This document shows positions 8,454 to 16,093 of a stretch of DNA of 64,000 bases, piece after piece (the first letter of the stretch is position 1; the number at the start of each line of letters is the position of its first letter). This stretch comes from an uncultured Muribaculaceae bacterium. GTDB taxonomy: Bacteria; Bacteroidota; Bacteroidia; Bacteroidales; Muribaculaceae. Under the pieces are notes generated by a model. The model saw only the letters and a program-made list of their open reading frames with translations. It was not told the DNA's origin and ran no database searches. A program made the position numbers and the translations under genes. The DNA is taken from contig CANQZG010000001.1 in the NCBI GenBank assembly GCA_947628305.1, positions 62,001 to 126,000 of the forward strand, given 5' to 3'.

Positions 8454-8485
8454 TTTGCACAAGTCAGAAACAACCCCTATCTTTG
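8454..8485 (+). promoter_or_regulatory. tRNA-Ala promoter
   Basis: TTTG at 8454-8457, 20 bp, TATCTTTG at 8478-8485, 12 bp before the tRNA; both elements match the consensus exactly. Confidence 0.75.
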
Positions 8486-8497
8486 CAATGCAAACAC

Positions 8498-8574
8498 GGG
8501 GTATTAGCTCATCTGGCTAGAGCGCGACACTGGCAGTGTCGAGGTGAGCGGTTCGAGTCCGCTATACTCCACCA
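8498..8574 (+). tRNA. tRNA-Ala (anticodon GGC)
   Basis: 77 nt including an encoded CCA. Acceptor GGGGTAT/ATACTCC with one G-U, D arm GCTC...GAGC, anticodon stem CGACA/TGTCG with loop CTGGCAG (GGC), T arm GCGGTTCGAGTCCGC. No integrase or duplicated tRNA 3' end is found nearby, so it is not an occupied attachment site. Confidence 0.95.
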
Positions 8575-8581
8575 CACAACG

Positions 8582-8615
8582 GTTGCTAATCTCTGAAATC
8601 AAGGAGGTTAGCAAC
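8582..8615 (+). terminator. Terminator after tRNA-Ala
   Basis: A 12-bp stem with one G-U pair (GTTGCTAATCTC / GAGGTTAGCAAC), a 10-nt loop and then TCTTCTGTTTTAG. Confidence 0.65.
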
Positions 8616-8682
8616 TCTTCTGTTTTAGGGGTCTGTACAAATGCTGTTTATTTAAGATGGTTTGGTGAATTGCATGGTATTG

Positions 8683-8765
8683 GTAGGGTGCGGCCATGGC
8701 CGCACCGCCGATTGTTCATCGCTGATTTTCAATGTGTTTCGGTTCAGCCATGGCTGAACCCTACC
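8683..8765. repeat. Paired-palindrome repeat, family A (reference copy)
   Basis: Two 20-bp perfect palindromes, GGTGCGGCCATGGCCGCACC (8687-8706) and GGTTCAGCCATGGCTGAACC (8741-8760), in outward GTAGGG...CCCTAC frame. The 34-bp spacer contains GCCGATTGT and CTGATTTTCA. The same palindromes and spacer occur, inverted, at 16094-16175 and in part at 2259-2334. This is a REP/BIME-like intergenic element with no coding capacity. Confidence 0.8.
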
Positions 8766-8951
8766 TTAGTTATCGCCTTAGGATATTATTTAGACAATAT
8801 CAAATTCCTTAAACAGCATTAGGGGACTATCCGAAATGAATATTTTATTAAACCGTCTCCATTTATTTTGCGATTGCCCCACCAATCAATGACATTTTTT
8901 AGCATTTTTGACTCTGTCGAAGATACTCATGTTAGGCAATGTTCAAATAAA

Positions 8952-8984
8952 TTTGGCATTGCACTCGACTTATCCGTATATTTG
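8952..8984 (+). promoter_or_regulatory. Orphan consensus promoter
   Basis: TTTG (8952-8955), 21 bp, TATATTTG (8977-8984). No protein gene follows on the plus strand before the minus-strand OmpA gene, so it probably drives a short RNA. Confidence 0.55.
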
Positions 8985-8990
8985 CACCAT

Positions 8991-9068
8991 AATATGGTTT
9001 GGAATTTGAACCATGTTATTAAAAATTTAGAACTAAAAAATGGTCTGTCCGCGAGGATAGACCATTTT
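8991..9068 (+). ncRNA. Candidate small RNA of about 80 nt
   Basis: Transcription from the promoter at 8952-8984 would begin near 8991. The transcript would fold into an 11-bp hairpin with one G-U pair (ATAATATGGTT / AACCATGTTAT) near 8991-9020. After an A-rich single strand comes a 14-bp hairpin with one G-U pair closed by a GCGA tetraloop (9037-9068). It matches no RNA family I can name. A 28-codon frame from ATG 8994 to 9080 also exists, but it lacks a leader and its second half is the hairpin. The terminal hairpin has a better U-run in the opposite direction, so it may really serve the OmpA gene, which lowers confidence. Confidence 0.35.
9037..9068 (-). terminator. Terminator downstream of the OmpA lipoprotein gene
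   Basis: A 14-bp stem with GNRA-type loop (AAAATGGTCTGTCC / GGATAGACCATTTT). Read on the minus strand it is followed by TTTTTTAG-type sequence. It lies 75 bp after the OmpA stop and could work in both directions. Confidence 0.65.
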
Positions 9069-9143
9069 AATATCATATAGAGGTCGCCGACTTAGGAGTA
9101 TGCTCCGTCAAGAGCCACAATACACTCCGCGGATATCTCCGAA

Positions 9144-9839
9144 TCAGTTGAGAGTTCCGTTATTGGCTTCCTTAATCATCTTTTCGTTGGCGGTGATGTA
9201 GATTTCAACGCGACGGTTCTGCGCCTTTCCCTCGGGGGTGTCGTTGCTGGCGACATAGTCCTGCATGGGGAGTCCCTCGGCGGTCACACGGCTACCGGCG
9301 ACACCGCTGTTGATGAGATAGGTACGGACTGCGTCAGCACGGCCGGTTGACACACGCTGGTTGACGCTCATCGTGCCGGTGTTGTCGGTAAAGCCATACA
9401 CCTGGACATCGGTGTCGGGGTTCTGGAGCAACGAGGTCGCGAACTTGGTAAGGTCAGTCTTGGCGTTGGCACTCAAGGCCGTACCGTTTGTCGGGAAAAG
9501 TATGCCACCCTCAAACGTCACTTTTATAGCCTGCAGACCGTTCTTGTCGGTCGTGGTCTCGACCTTGGCTGCATCGGCGAGCTGCTGTTTAAGCTCGGCC
9601 TCCTGCTTGTCCATCTTCTTACCGATGAGCGCACCTGCGCCTGCACCTACCGCCGCACCGATTGCCGCGCCGATACCTGCGCCTTTACCACCTCCGATGA
9701 GTGCGCCAAGGCCGGCACCTACACCCGCGCCAGAACCGCCACCGATAAGCGCCCCCTTGCCGGTGTTATTCATATTACAACCCGAAACGAGCATACACAG
9801 GGCCAATGCGGCCGCTCCAAAGAGTTTAATCGATTTCAT
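9144..9839 (-). CDS. OmpA-family lipoprotein with glycine-zipper domain
   Basis: A cell-envelope lipoprotein that anchors the outer membrane to peptidoglycan (family knowledge). The 231-residue product has a lipoprotein signal with lipobox LVSGC (Cys21). A glycine-rich double glycine zipper follows (about 28-75: repeated GALIGGG, GAGIGAAIGAAVGAGAGALIG), then a short charged helix. The C-terminal OmpA domain (about 105-220) has VYGFTDNTG, the NQRVSTGRADAVRTYL helix and GKAQNRRVEI, the peptidoglycan-binding NRRV motif. It has its own promoter and terminator, so it is monocistronic. Confidence 0.93.
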   Translation of the reverse strand: MKSIKLFGAAALALCMLVSGCNMNNTGKGALIGGGSGAGVGAGLGALIGGGKGAGIGAAIGAAVGAGAGALIGKKMDKQEAELKQQLADAAKVETTTDKNGLQAIKVTFEGGILFPTNGTALSANAKTDLTKFATSLLQNPDTDVQVYGFTDNTGTMSVNQRVSTGRADAVRTYLINSGVAGSRVTAEGLPMQDYVASNDTPEGKAQNRRVEIYITANEKMIKEANNGTLN

Positions 9840-9877
9840 TTCTGTTAAATATTAAGTTTATGTTTCTAAAATTTTCA

Positions 9878-9907
9878 CAAATATAATGCTTTTTCCTGTC
9901 TTTCCAA
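9878..9907 (-). promoter_or_regulatory. Promoter of the OmpA lipoprotein gene
   Basis: On the minus strand TTG (9905-9907), 19 bp, TATATTTG (9878-9885). The leader before the ATG at 9839 is about 30 nt. Confidence 0.6.
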
Positions 9908-10025
9908 TATAGCGGAGGATAAAACCACAGAATATATCCTGCCTATTGAAAATACAATTTAACCCTACAAAAGGTTTAAATCAAAAAAATTTGCTTAAGT
10001 TTGCATAACAATAAACATCATAACC

Positions 10026-10949
10026 ATGCTGCGACGACAGTCTACAGGAAAATTCACATTGCTCCTGTTCCATCTTGGAGCGATTCTGACAGTGACAGCC
10101 TGGGGGGCGTCATTTGTCTCCACCAAAGTCCTTCTTGACAACGGACTGCATCCGGCCGAGATTTATGTCTACCGTTTCACCCTGGCCTATCTAATCGTGT
10201 TGTTGTTCAACCACGAGAAATTCCGAAGCAATTCTCTCCGTGACGAAGGTCTTTTCCTGCTTATCGGCCTTTGCGCCGGCTCCATTTACTTCATCGCCGA
10301 GAACACCGCACTACAATACACCCTTACAACAAACGTATCGCTGATAACGACCACCGCACCGATATTGACGACATTGCTTGTCGGCGCGATTTACAAGTCA
10401 GAACGACCCGGACGTGGATTCCTTGTCGGGTCGGGCGTGGCGTTTCTCGGTGTCGGCTTTGTCGTGTTCAACAGTAGTTTCATGATTCAGGTCAACCCGT
10501 TGGGCGACCTTTTGTCACTGCTCGCGGCATTCGCCTGGGCCGTATACAGTCTGTTGTTGCGCAAACTTAACGCGACATACTCGGTGATGTACATTACCCG
10601 CAAGACATTCTTTTACGGAGTCATAACAGCAATACCGTTCGTGCTAATCGAGCCTGAAATATCCTCTCCGGCACTTTTATTGCGTCCGGCGGTGATAGGT
10701 AACCTCGTGTTCCTCGGAATCTTCGCCTCCATGGTCGGATACGCCTTATGGGCGCAGACCGTAAAGGCTTTAGGTCCCGTAAAGGCATCAAACTATCTGT
10801 ATTTCCAGCCGATTGTAACGCTCATAATAGCCGCGCTCGCCCTTGACGAACATGTGTCATGGATTGGTTACACGGGGTGCGCGCTCATCATAGGCGGAGT
10901 ATGGCTCAGCGACTTCCTGACACGGCGCAGCCTCGCAGCTAAAAGCTGA
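10026..10949 (+). CDS. EamA/DMT-family inner membrane transporter
   Basis: A drug/metabolite transporter superfamily permease; substrate unknown. The 307-residue product has about ten hydrophobic segments in two EamA repeats. The first (residues about 15-145) contains AWGASFVSTKVLLD and AENTALQYTLTTNVSLITTTAPILTTLL. The second (about 165-300) contains WAVYSLLLRKLNATYS and the LGPVKASNYLYFQPIVTLIIAALALDE stretch typical of the repeat end. A -7-like TAAGTTTG at 9996-10003 lies just upstream. No neighbour indicates a substrate. Confidence 0.9.
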   Translation: MLRRQSTGKFTLLLFHLGAILTVTAWGASFVSTKVLLDNGLHPAEIYVYRFTLAYLIVLLFNHEKFRSNSLRDEGLFLLIGLCAGSIYFIAENTALQYTLTTNVSLITTTAPILTTLLVGAIYKSERPGRGFLVGSGVAFLGVGFVVFNSSFMIQVNPLGDLLSLLAAFAWAVYSLLLRKLNATYSVMYITRKTFFYGVITAIPFVLIEPEISSPALLLRPAVIGNLVFLGIFASMVGYALWAQTVKALGPVKASNYLYFQPIVTLIIAALALDEHVSWIGYTGCALIIGGVWLSDFLTRRSLAAKS

Positions 10950-10960
10950 GCATCACCCCC

Positions 10961-10986
10961 AATTCCCCATTCCTAATTCCTAATTT
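10961..10986. repeat. Short AGGAAT-type simple repeat (family D)
   Basis: Reads ATTAGGAATTAGGAATGGGG on the minus strand. A related stretch lies at 31204-31236. Both occupy intergenic ends and look like slippage-prone 7-mers. Confidence 0.45.
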
Positions 10987-11528
10987 TCCAAAATATACTC
11001 AGCCTCGTCAAGCAACATTGCGGCCACGGAGCGAGTCAACACACACCCGCGCCCGCACTCGGCACGAGCCACCTTTACCGCCACATCCGCACTCTGCGGC
11101 AACAGGTTGAACAACAGTCGCAACGACGCATACCTCAACATATCATCATCCTCCACGGCCAAATCCGATGCCAGTTCAACAGCGAAAGGCCGATATCGTA
11201 ACAGCCTGTGGCACAAGACGTCCACAGTCTCTGTCGTAGGTGCGCCACGAAGCCATTCAACAGATTTCTCACGCGTCATCTCATCCCGTGGATATATCAT
11301 CGGGGCGAGCAGAAGACTCTCCCGTGTGGAGACATTGGCCCATAACCTTTCGGCAATCTCCGCGTCCGGCCCGAATTCACGCGAAATCTCAACTATCTGG
11401 GGCAGATTCAACCCGAAAATAATGCGGTAAGGGGCACCCTGCCGACGCATCGACTCACCCACAGCACCGTTTCGCAGTGCAAAAAAACGACGCTTGATTT
11501 GCTGAAATGTATTAAATGCTGTTGCCAT
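10980..11528 (-). CDS. HEAT-like helical repeat protein, unknown function
   Basis: I do not recognise a characterised homologue. The 182-residue product, from the ATG at 11528 (an in-frame TTG lies at 11537), is all-helical with no signal peptide. It contains helical pairs such as RESLLLAPMIYPRDEMTREKS and TETVDVLCHRLLRYRPFAVELA, and the LRYASLRLLFNLLPQ helix. This is reminiscent of HEAT-repeat proteins of the DNA alkylation repair (AlkD) superfamily, which occur as short orphans in Bacteroidales. No catalytic Asp can be assigned. It has a full promoter and diverges from the LysM gene. Confidence 0.6.
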   Translation of the reverse strand: MATAFNTFQQIKRRFFALRNGAVGESMRRQGAPYRIIFGLNLPQIVEISREFGPDAEIAERLWANVSTRESLLLAPMIYPRDEMTREKSVEWLRGAPTTETVDVLCHRLLRYRPFAVELASDLAVEDDDMLRYASLRLLFNLLPQSADVAVKVARAECGRGCVLTRSVAAMLLDEAEYILEN

Positions 11529-11544
11529 ATTGTCCAATTTTTCA

Positions 11545-11576
11545 CAAAATTAGTCATTTAAAAAGAATATGTCAAA
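11545..11576 (-). promoter_or_regulatory. Promoter of the HEAT-like gene
   Basis: On the minus strand TTTG (11573-11576), 20 bp, TAATTTTG (11545-11552). Confidence 0.65.
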
Positions 11577-11604
11577 CGAGGACGACCTTGTGGAGCACCA
11601 ACTC

Positions 11605-11635
11605 TTGGATATATCCCTGAAAGAGATTAACTTTG
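11605..11635 (+). promoter_or_regulatory. Promoter of the LysM-PorT gene pair
   Basis: TTG (11605-11607), 20 bp, TAACTTTG (11628-11635), 19 bp before the ATG at 11655. Confidence 0.65.
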
Positions 11636-11654
11636 TGCTTCCAATATTTCAGAG

Positions 11655-13442
11655 ATGATGAAAATACTACGCACACTCTGCGTGACGTTGCTATCAGCCA
11701 CCGTGCTATTGCAGGCGTCAGCTTCAGTCGAGGACTTGCCTGTGACAACAGTCGACGGGAAAACATACTATTATTACGAAGTACAACCCAAGGAGACCAT
11801 CTACTCGCTGACACATAAGCTCGGTGTCACAAAGGAGGATATAATACGCCACAACCCATCGGTTGCCGACGGACTAAAGGCCCACTCGACATTGTATTTC
11901 CCCGCGACATCACCCTCGGATACCCGTACCCACCAAGTTGAAAAAGGAGAGACTATCTATGGTATCGCCAAAAAATATGGTATAACCACCGACCGACTCA
12001 TCGAACTGAACCCGTCGTTGAACGATGGCCTTAAGGCCGGTCAGCAAATCAAAGTGCCGAACGCCGCGCCCTCCGCCCCCGGTCTCGCTTCCACTACAAC
12101 CTTTAAAGGTCATATCGTCTCGGAAGGCGAGACGTTCTATTCCATCGCACACAACAACGGCATAACCGTGGCTCAACTGGAGGCCGCCAACCCCGATGTA
12201 AAAATATTAAAAACCGGGCAGGTCATCAACATACCGTCGGCTGATACCCAAATTGCAGACACAACCGGCGAGACCAACCAATCTTCAACAATTGTCATTA
12301 CAGAAAACACGCCTGTCAAAATCATTGAACCCGCCATTGACACGACCGTCAGCGATACCGATAACGCAGGGGAAATAAAGGTCGCCGTGGCACTGCCTTT
12401 CATGCTCGTTCAAGGTAGCAAGCCCTCAAAGAACGCCCAACGGTTCACCGAATTCTACAAAGGATTCCTGTTGGCCGTCGACAGCATGCGCAATATCGGG
12501 TCGCCCATCAAGGTATATACATTCGACACCGCCGCCAACACCGACTCCGTGAAATCCATCCTGTCCCGTCCTGAATTAAAATCGGTTCAACTCATCATCG
12601 CCCCCGATGACGAGACACACCTCGCCATGTTCGGCGCGTTCGGCCGAGAGAACAATATTAACATCTTCAATCCGTTCGTGGTCAAAGACGAGAGTTATCT
12701 CACCAACCGGGCCATGATGCAGGCCAATATCCCGCATGACCGCATGTATCACAAGGCCATCGAGGGACTTACCCGCCGTTTCGAGGGGTACACCCCGGTG
12801 ATACTGAACCGCACCGACGGAGCGACGGATAAACAGGAATATATCGAACAGCTGAAAAAGGAACTGTCAGACAACGGAATCACCTACAATGTAATCAATT
12901 TCACCAACAAACTCTCGGCAGCGAATCTCAAGCCGTTACAGAACGGTCGTTTTGTGTTCATCCCCGTCAGCGGGAAAAAGGCCGAGGCCGACCGTATACT
13001 ACCGGCTCTCGCCGAGTTCCGGGAGACGTTTGACGAGAAAGACTGTGTCAGGGTGTTCGGCTATCCCGAATGGATTACATTCCGTGGTGAGACATTAACC
13101 AATATGAGCAATCTTAACACCGTTATATATTCCCGTTTCCACATCGATGATGAAGACATACAGTCACGTGACATCGAGGCCCGGTTCAAGAAATGGTATG
13201 GAGGACGCGGCATCGAGAATGCAGTTCCCAAGCAAGGATTGTTCGGGTTTGACACCGGAATGTACCTAATCAGGGCACTCTACCGCAACAACGGGGATTT
13301 CAAAGACGCCACACCCTCCTATTCAGGAGTACAGAACAGTTTCCGTCTCACCTCTCCGGGTGAAAACGCCGGATATTACAACGATGTGCTCTATTTCATC
13401 AACTACCGTCCGTCAGGGATGATTGACAAGACAACCCTATGA
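11655..13442 (+). CDS. Secreted protein with three LysM domains and a periplasmic-binding-like domain
   Basis: A cell-wall-associated periplasmic protein. The 595-residue product has a signal peptide (ending VLLQASA) and three LysM modules at about residues 38-85, 93-138 and 152-196, each with the KGETIYxIA core and an N-P-x asparagine turn. After a Thr-rich linker comes a domain of about 350 residues beginning IKVAVALPFML, with FYKGFLLAVDSMRN, resembling type 1 periplasmic (amino-acid ABC-type) binding proteins. The combination suggests a peptidoglycan-tethered binding or scaffold protein; no catalytic motif is seen. Its stop overlaps the next start by 4 bp (ATGA), so the two proteins are co-translated and may act together. 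Confidence 0.85.
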   Translation: MMKILRTLCVTLLSATVLLQASASVEDLPVTTVDGKTYYYYEVQPKETIYSLTHKLGVTKEDIIRHNPSVADGLKAHSTLYFPATSPSDTRTHQVEKGETIYGIAKKYGITTDRLIELNPSLNDGLKAGQQIKVPNAAPSAPGLASTTTFKGHIVSEGETFYSIAHNNGITVAQLEAANPDVKILKTGQVINIPSADTQIADTTGETNQSSTIVITENTPVKIIEPAIDTTVSDTDNAGEIKVAVALPFMLVQGSKPSKNAQRFTEFYKGFLLAVDSMRNIGSPIKVYTFDTAANTDSVKSILSRPELKSVQLIIAPDDETHLAMFGAFGRENNINIFNPFVVKDESYLTNRAMMQANIPHDRMYHKAIEGLTRRFEGYTPVILNRTDGATDKQEYIEQLKKELSDNGITYNVINFTNKLSAANLKPLQNGRFVFIPVSGKKAEADRILPALAEFRETFDEKDCVRVFGYPEWITFRGETLTNMSNLNTVIYSRFHIDDEDIQSRDIEARFKKWYGGRGIENAVPKQGLFGFDTGMYLIRALYRNNGDFKDATPSYSGVQNSFRLTSPGENAGYYNDVLYFINYRPSGMIDKTTL

Positions 13443-14128
13443 CCACCTCATCACGCCTGTTGCTGACACTCCTGATATCATTGCTGTCAATGCCCGCCGT
13501 GGCACAGCGGCAATACTCCCCCAACCTCGCTGTCGGTGTCAAAGGTGGCATGACAATGTCACGCATGTCGTTCTCGCCCAATGTACAGCAAAAATTCCTC
13601 AACGGCATGCTTGCCGGTTTCGCCGTCAGATACACCGAGGAGAACCATTTCGGCCTCATCGGGGAACTGAACATCCAACAACGCGGATGGCAGGAGGACT
13701 TTGAAGGCGAACCTTTCACCTACAGCCGGACACTGACATACGTCCAGATACCGCTACTGACCCACATCTATTTCGGCAGCGATAAGTTCAGGGGGTTCTT
13801 CAACCTCGGCCCGGAGTTCGCATTCATGATAGGCAATTCGGTGTCAGCCGACTTTGACTACCACAACATTGCCACCGTCCCCGGATTCCCGACCCGCAAC
13901 CGTGTGACCGAACAGATGACCATGGATATATCCAACAAATTTGACTACGGTATCTCGGCAGGACTCGGCATCGAGTTCATCGCCCGCAAGAAACACTCAT
14001 TCATGCTTGAAGGACGTTTCTACTACGGGCTCGGGAACATCTTCCCCGCCGCCAAGAAAGATTACTTCTCGGCCTCACGCGGCATGTCAATCGAGGTTTC
14101 GGCGGTATACATGTTCCGCATCCGATAA
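13439..14128 (+). CDS. PorT-family outer membrane beta-barrel protein
   Basis: The 229-residue product has a signal peptide (SLLSMPAVAQ) and an eight-strand barrel pattern: GVKGGMTMSRMSF, FGLIGELNIQQRGW, YVQIPLLTHIYF, FFNLGPEFAFMIG, YGISAGLGIEF and MLEGRFYYGLGNI, ending SAVYMFRIR. This fits the PorT-like outer-membrane beta-barrel family. It is co-translated with the LysM protein at 11655-13442, an arrangement that would link the outer membrane to the cell wall (inference). Barrels of this family have been linked with type IX secretion in Porphyromonas, and two proteins with T9SS-like tails are encoded at 20.8-25.3 kb. Confidence 0.85.
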   Translation: MTTSSRLLLTLLISLLSMPAVAQRQYSPNLAVGVKGGMTMSRMSFSPNVQQKFLNGMLAGFAVRYTEENHFGLIGELNIQQRGWQEDFEGEPFTYSRTLTYVQIPLLTHIYFGSDKFRGFFNLGPEFAFMIGNSVSADFDYHNIATVPGFPTRNRVTEQMTMDISNKFDYGISAGLGIEFIARKKHSFMLEGRFYYGLGNIFPAAKKDYFSASRGMSIEVSAVYMFRIR

Positions 14129-14129
14129 A

Positions 14130-15170
14130 TCACACAGCGATGTTGCCGGCGGCCGTCAATATACGGAATATCAAGTCCTGCAAAAGGTCATATTCCTCCT
14201 GACGGCTTCCGATTCCCTTTGAACGGGTGTCAAACTCACGTATGGCCGATATTATTTCTATCGACTGACGGGCATTGTAATATCTCGCCCCGGTCTCATA
14301 GTTGCGCAACTGCCACGTCCCCTTAAATCCAAGTGCGACCATATACCCCGCAGGTGTCCTGTCCTTACAAAATTGATAAATCAACAGATTGGAGAAATAG
14401 TTGAACAGTGACGCAACCGTCATCACCGTCGGATTCTTGCGGGGATTGCTTCTAAAATAGTTGATGACACGCAACGCCTTGGCCGCATCACGCACCGACA
14501 GGGCATCGACAAGTTCAAAATTGTTGTAATCCTTGCTTATACCGATGTTCCGCTCGATGCTCTCGGGGGTGACGGTCGCCCCCGGCCCGAGCACAATCGC
14601 GAGTTTGTTGATTTCGTTGTAAAGGCGAGACAGGTCAGTTCCGATATAGTCGCGCAACATAGTCAGTCCCTTGGCCTCGATATGCAACCCCTTGTCCTTT
14701 ATCAGGTCGTTGATGACAGGCCCCACAGTGCGTTCAGTCAGTTTCTTCGATTCAAAGACAACCCCGCCCACCTTTTTCATCTCGGCAAGGAGATTCTTGG
14801 CCTTGGCCTGCGCACCGCGCACACATATTACAAGGACTGTCGTCGGTGTCGGACGCTGGGCATACAGATGTAGTCGGTTCACCTCATCGGCCCTTACCGA
14901 CTGCGCCTCCTTCACTATAACTACCTGACGTTCTGCCATCATCGGGTAACGCCGACACGCATCCATCACTGTATCGGCGTTCACCTCGGGAGCATACATG
15001 GTGTACAGATTGAAATCACGCTCACTTTCAGGGACAAGCGCCTCAAAGTCCTTTACAAGTTCATCGATATAGTAACCCTCCTCCCCGTGCAGCAGATATA
15101 TAGGCGCGAGTTCACGTTTCTTCAGCTGTTGCCGCAGTTCAAGGAATGTCGGTGTAGGGTTGACTGCCAT
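14130..15170 (-). CDS. holA: DNA polymerase III, delta subunit
   Basis: A clamp-loader subunit that opens the beta sliding clamp. The 346-residue product begins MAVNPTPTFLELRQQLKKRE and has LAPIYLLHGEEGYYIDELV, the degenerate P-loop region of the delta family. It also has VVIVKEAQ, LSRLYNEINKLAIVLG in domain II and the helical collar domain III. The in-frame upstream ATG at 15203 adds a poorly conserved 11 residues, so the start at 15170 is chosen. The stop lies 1 bp from the convergent PorT gene. It diverges from the nuclease-like gene at 15220, separated by 49 bp that include a GTAAATTTAC palindrome usable by both promoters. Confidence 0.93.
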   Translation of the reverse strand: MAVNPTPTFLELRQQLKKRELAPIYLLHGEEGYYIDELVKDFEALVPESERDFNLYTMYAPEVNADTVMDACRRYPMMAERQVVIVKEAQSVRADEVNRLHLYAQRPTPTTVLVICVRGAQAKAKNLLAEMKKVGGVVFESKKLTERTVGPVINDLIKDKGLHIEAKGLTMLRDYIGTDLSRLYNEINKLAIVLGPGATVTPESIERNIGISKDYNNFELVDALSVRDAAKALRVINYFRSNPRKNPTVMTVASLFNYFSNLLIYQFCKDRTPAGYMVALGFKGTWQLRNYETGARYYNARQSIEIISAIREFDTRSKGIGSRQEEYDLLQDLIFRILTAAGNIAV

Positions 15171-15219
15171 AGTTAGGGATATTTTTTGTAAATTTACACA
15201 CAATTTCCGGTACTACCAA

Positions 15220-15669
15220 ATGAATCTAAATCTGCCAGCACTCGAAAACCCACGTCTGCGACGTACACCCCGCGGCCTCGACATCTATGACCCGCTAAGA
15301 GCCAAATTTGTCGCCCTCACCCCCGAGGAGACCGTCAGACAGCATTTCACGTCTTTTCTCGTGAATCAACGTGGGTTTCCCGCATCACTGATGGCCAACG
15401 AGGTCTCATTAAAACTCAACGGGACATCGCGACGGTGTGATACCGTCGTGTTTGACAGCGACCTGAAACCGTTTGTAATCATCGAATACAAGGCCTCTGA
15501 CGTCCCTGTCTCCCAAGCCGTCTTTGAACAGATTCTGCGCTATAACATCGTCCTACATGCCCGATACCTGATTGTATCCAACGGCTTGCGCCATTTCTGC
15601 TGTCGAATCGACTACGAGAATGGTCGACACCGCTTTCTCACCGATATACCCCGATACAACGAACTGTGA
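15220..15669 (+). CDS. Small PD-(D/E)XK nuclease-fold protein (HsdR N-terminal-like)
   Basis: A 149-residue cytoplasmic protein matching the type I restriction enzyme R N-terminal (HSDR_N) domain, but without helicase motifs or an S/M partner. The core reads CDTVVFDSDLKPFVIIEYKA, giving the Asp and the E-x-K of a PD-(D/E)XK site. An upstream helix has ETVRQHFTSFLVNQRGFP. Stand-alone proteins of this type sit beside holA in many Bacteroidetes (family knowledge), and the function is not established. The start at 15220 matches the conserved MNLNLPALENPRLRR opening. Confidence 0.82.
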   Translation: MNLNLPALENPRLRRTPRGLDIYDPLRAKFVALTPEETVRQHFTSFLVNQRGFPASLMANEVSLKLNGTSRRCDTVVFDSDLKPFVIIEYKASDVPVSQAVFEQILRYNIVLHARYLIVSNGLRHFCCRIDYENGRHRFLTDIPRYNEL

Positions 15670-15675
15670 CCGCTC

Positions 15676-16023
15676 CTAACACCAACGCACACCTGCGACA
15701 TTGGCGACAAAATCATATATATCACAACTCCTGTTCAGTTCAGGAATCCCCTGCAACAGCTCAATCACACCACCGATTGCCATTGACACACATATCAACA
15801 TGACAGCCGCACGCCACGACAACCGCCGTCCACGCGAATAGTCCCACACCAACAACGACGCAAGGACTCCGAACATCGCAAAATGACACAGCTTATCGAA
15901 CCCGTCAAAGTCAGGCAAGACATCTGGCGGCAACGGATTAGGTGTCAATGTCAGATAGACTATCGCCACAAAAACGACCCCGCTCAACCACCACCGAGGT
16001 ATCTTCAACAGCATCCTTTTCAT
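15676..16023 (-). CDS. VanZ-like membrane protein, probably frameshifted at its C-terminus
   Basis: A small inner-membrane protein of the VanZ-like family; function unknown, with teicoplanin resistance reported only for some relatives. From ATG 16023 it has 115 residues. There is a first membrane helix (WWLSGVVFVAIVYLTLTP), then FDKLCHFAMFGVLASLLVW, a third helix and ELLQ...CDIYDFVANVAG. The last membrane helix expected after VANVAG is missing. In another frame, skipping one GT in GCAGGTGTGCG, the sequence continues GALVLGAVTVRCIGVYR and stops at 15638. That restores the family ending and would overlap the neighbouring gene by 32 bp. This looks like a 2-bp insertion (GT repeat slippage) or a sequencing error. 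Confidence 0.75.
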   Translation of the reverse strand: MKRMLLKIPRWWLSGVVFVAIVYLTLTPNPLPPDVLPDFDGFDKLCHFAMFGVLASLLVWDYSRGRRLSWRAAVMLICVSMAIGGVIELLQGIPELNRSCDIYDFVANVAGVRWC

Positions 16024-16093
16024 GCTCCCAAAATTACAAAAATTCAGGAAATTATTCCGATTCAAAACCTTTTTAGAGTGTGACAAAATCAGA

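Noticed and set aside
8498-8574. tRNA-Ala as an attachment site for an integrated element
   Set aside because: No integrase gene, no repeated tRNA 3' end and only repeats plus core genes follow it.
8868-9080. A 70-codon plus-strand frame before the OmpA gene
   Set aside because: It crosses the promoter at 8952-8984 and the terminator hairpin, its composition is not protein-like, and no start signal is seen. The small-RNA reading explains the sequence better.
15220-15669. A type I restriction-modification system
   Set aside because: Only the HsdR N-terminal-like nuclease fold is present. There is no helicase, specificity or methylase gene, and this short form is a known stand-alone neighbour of holA.
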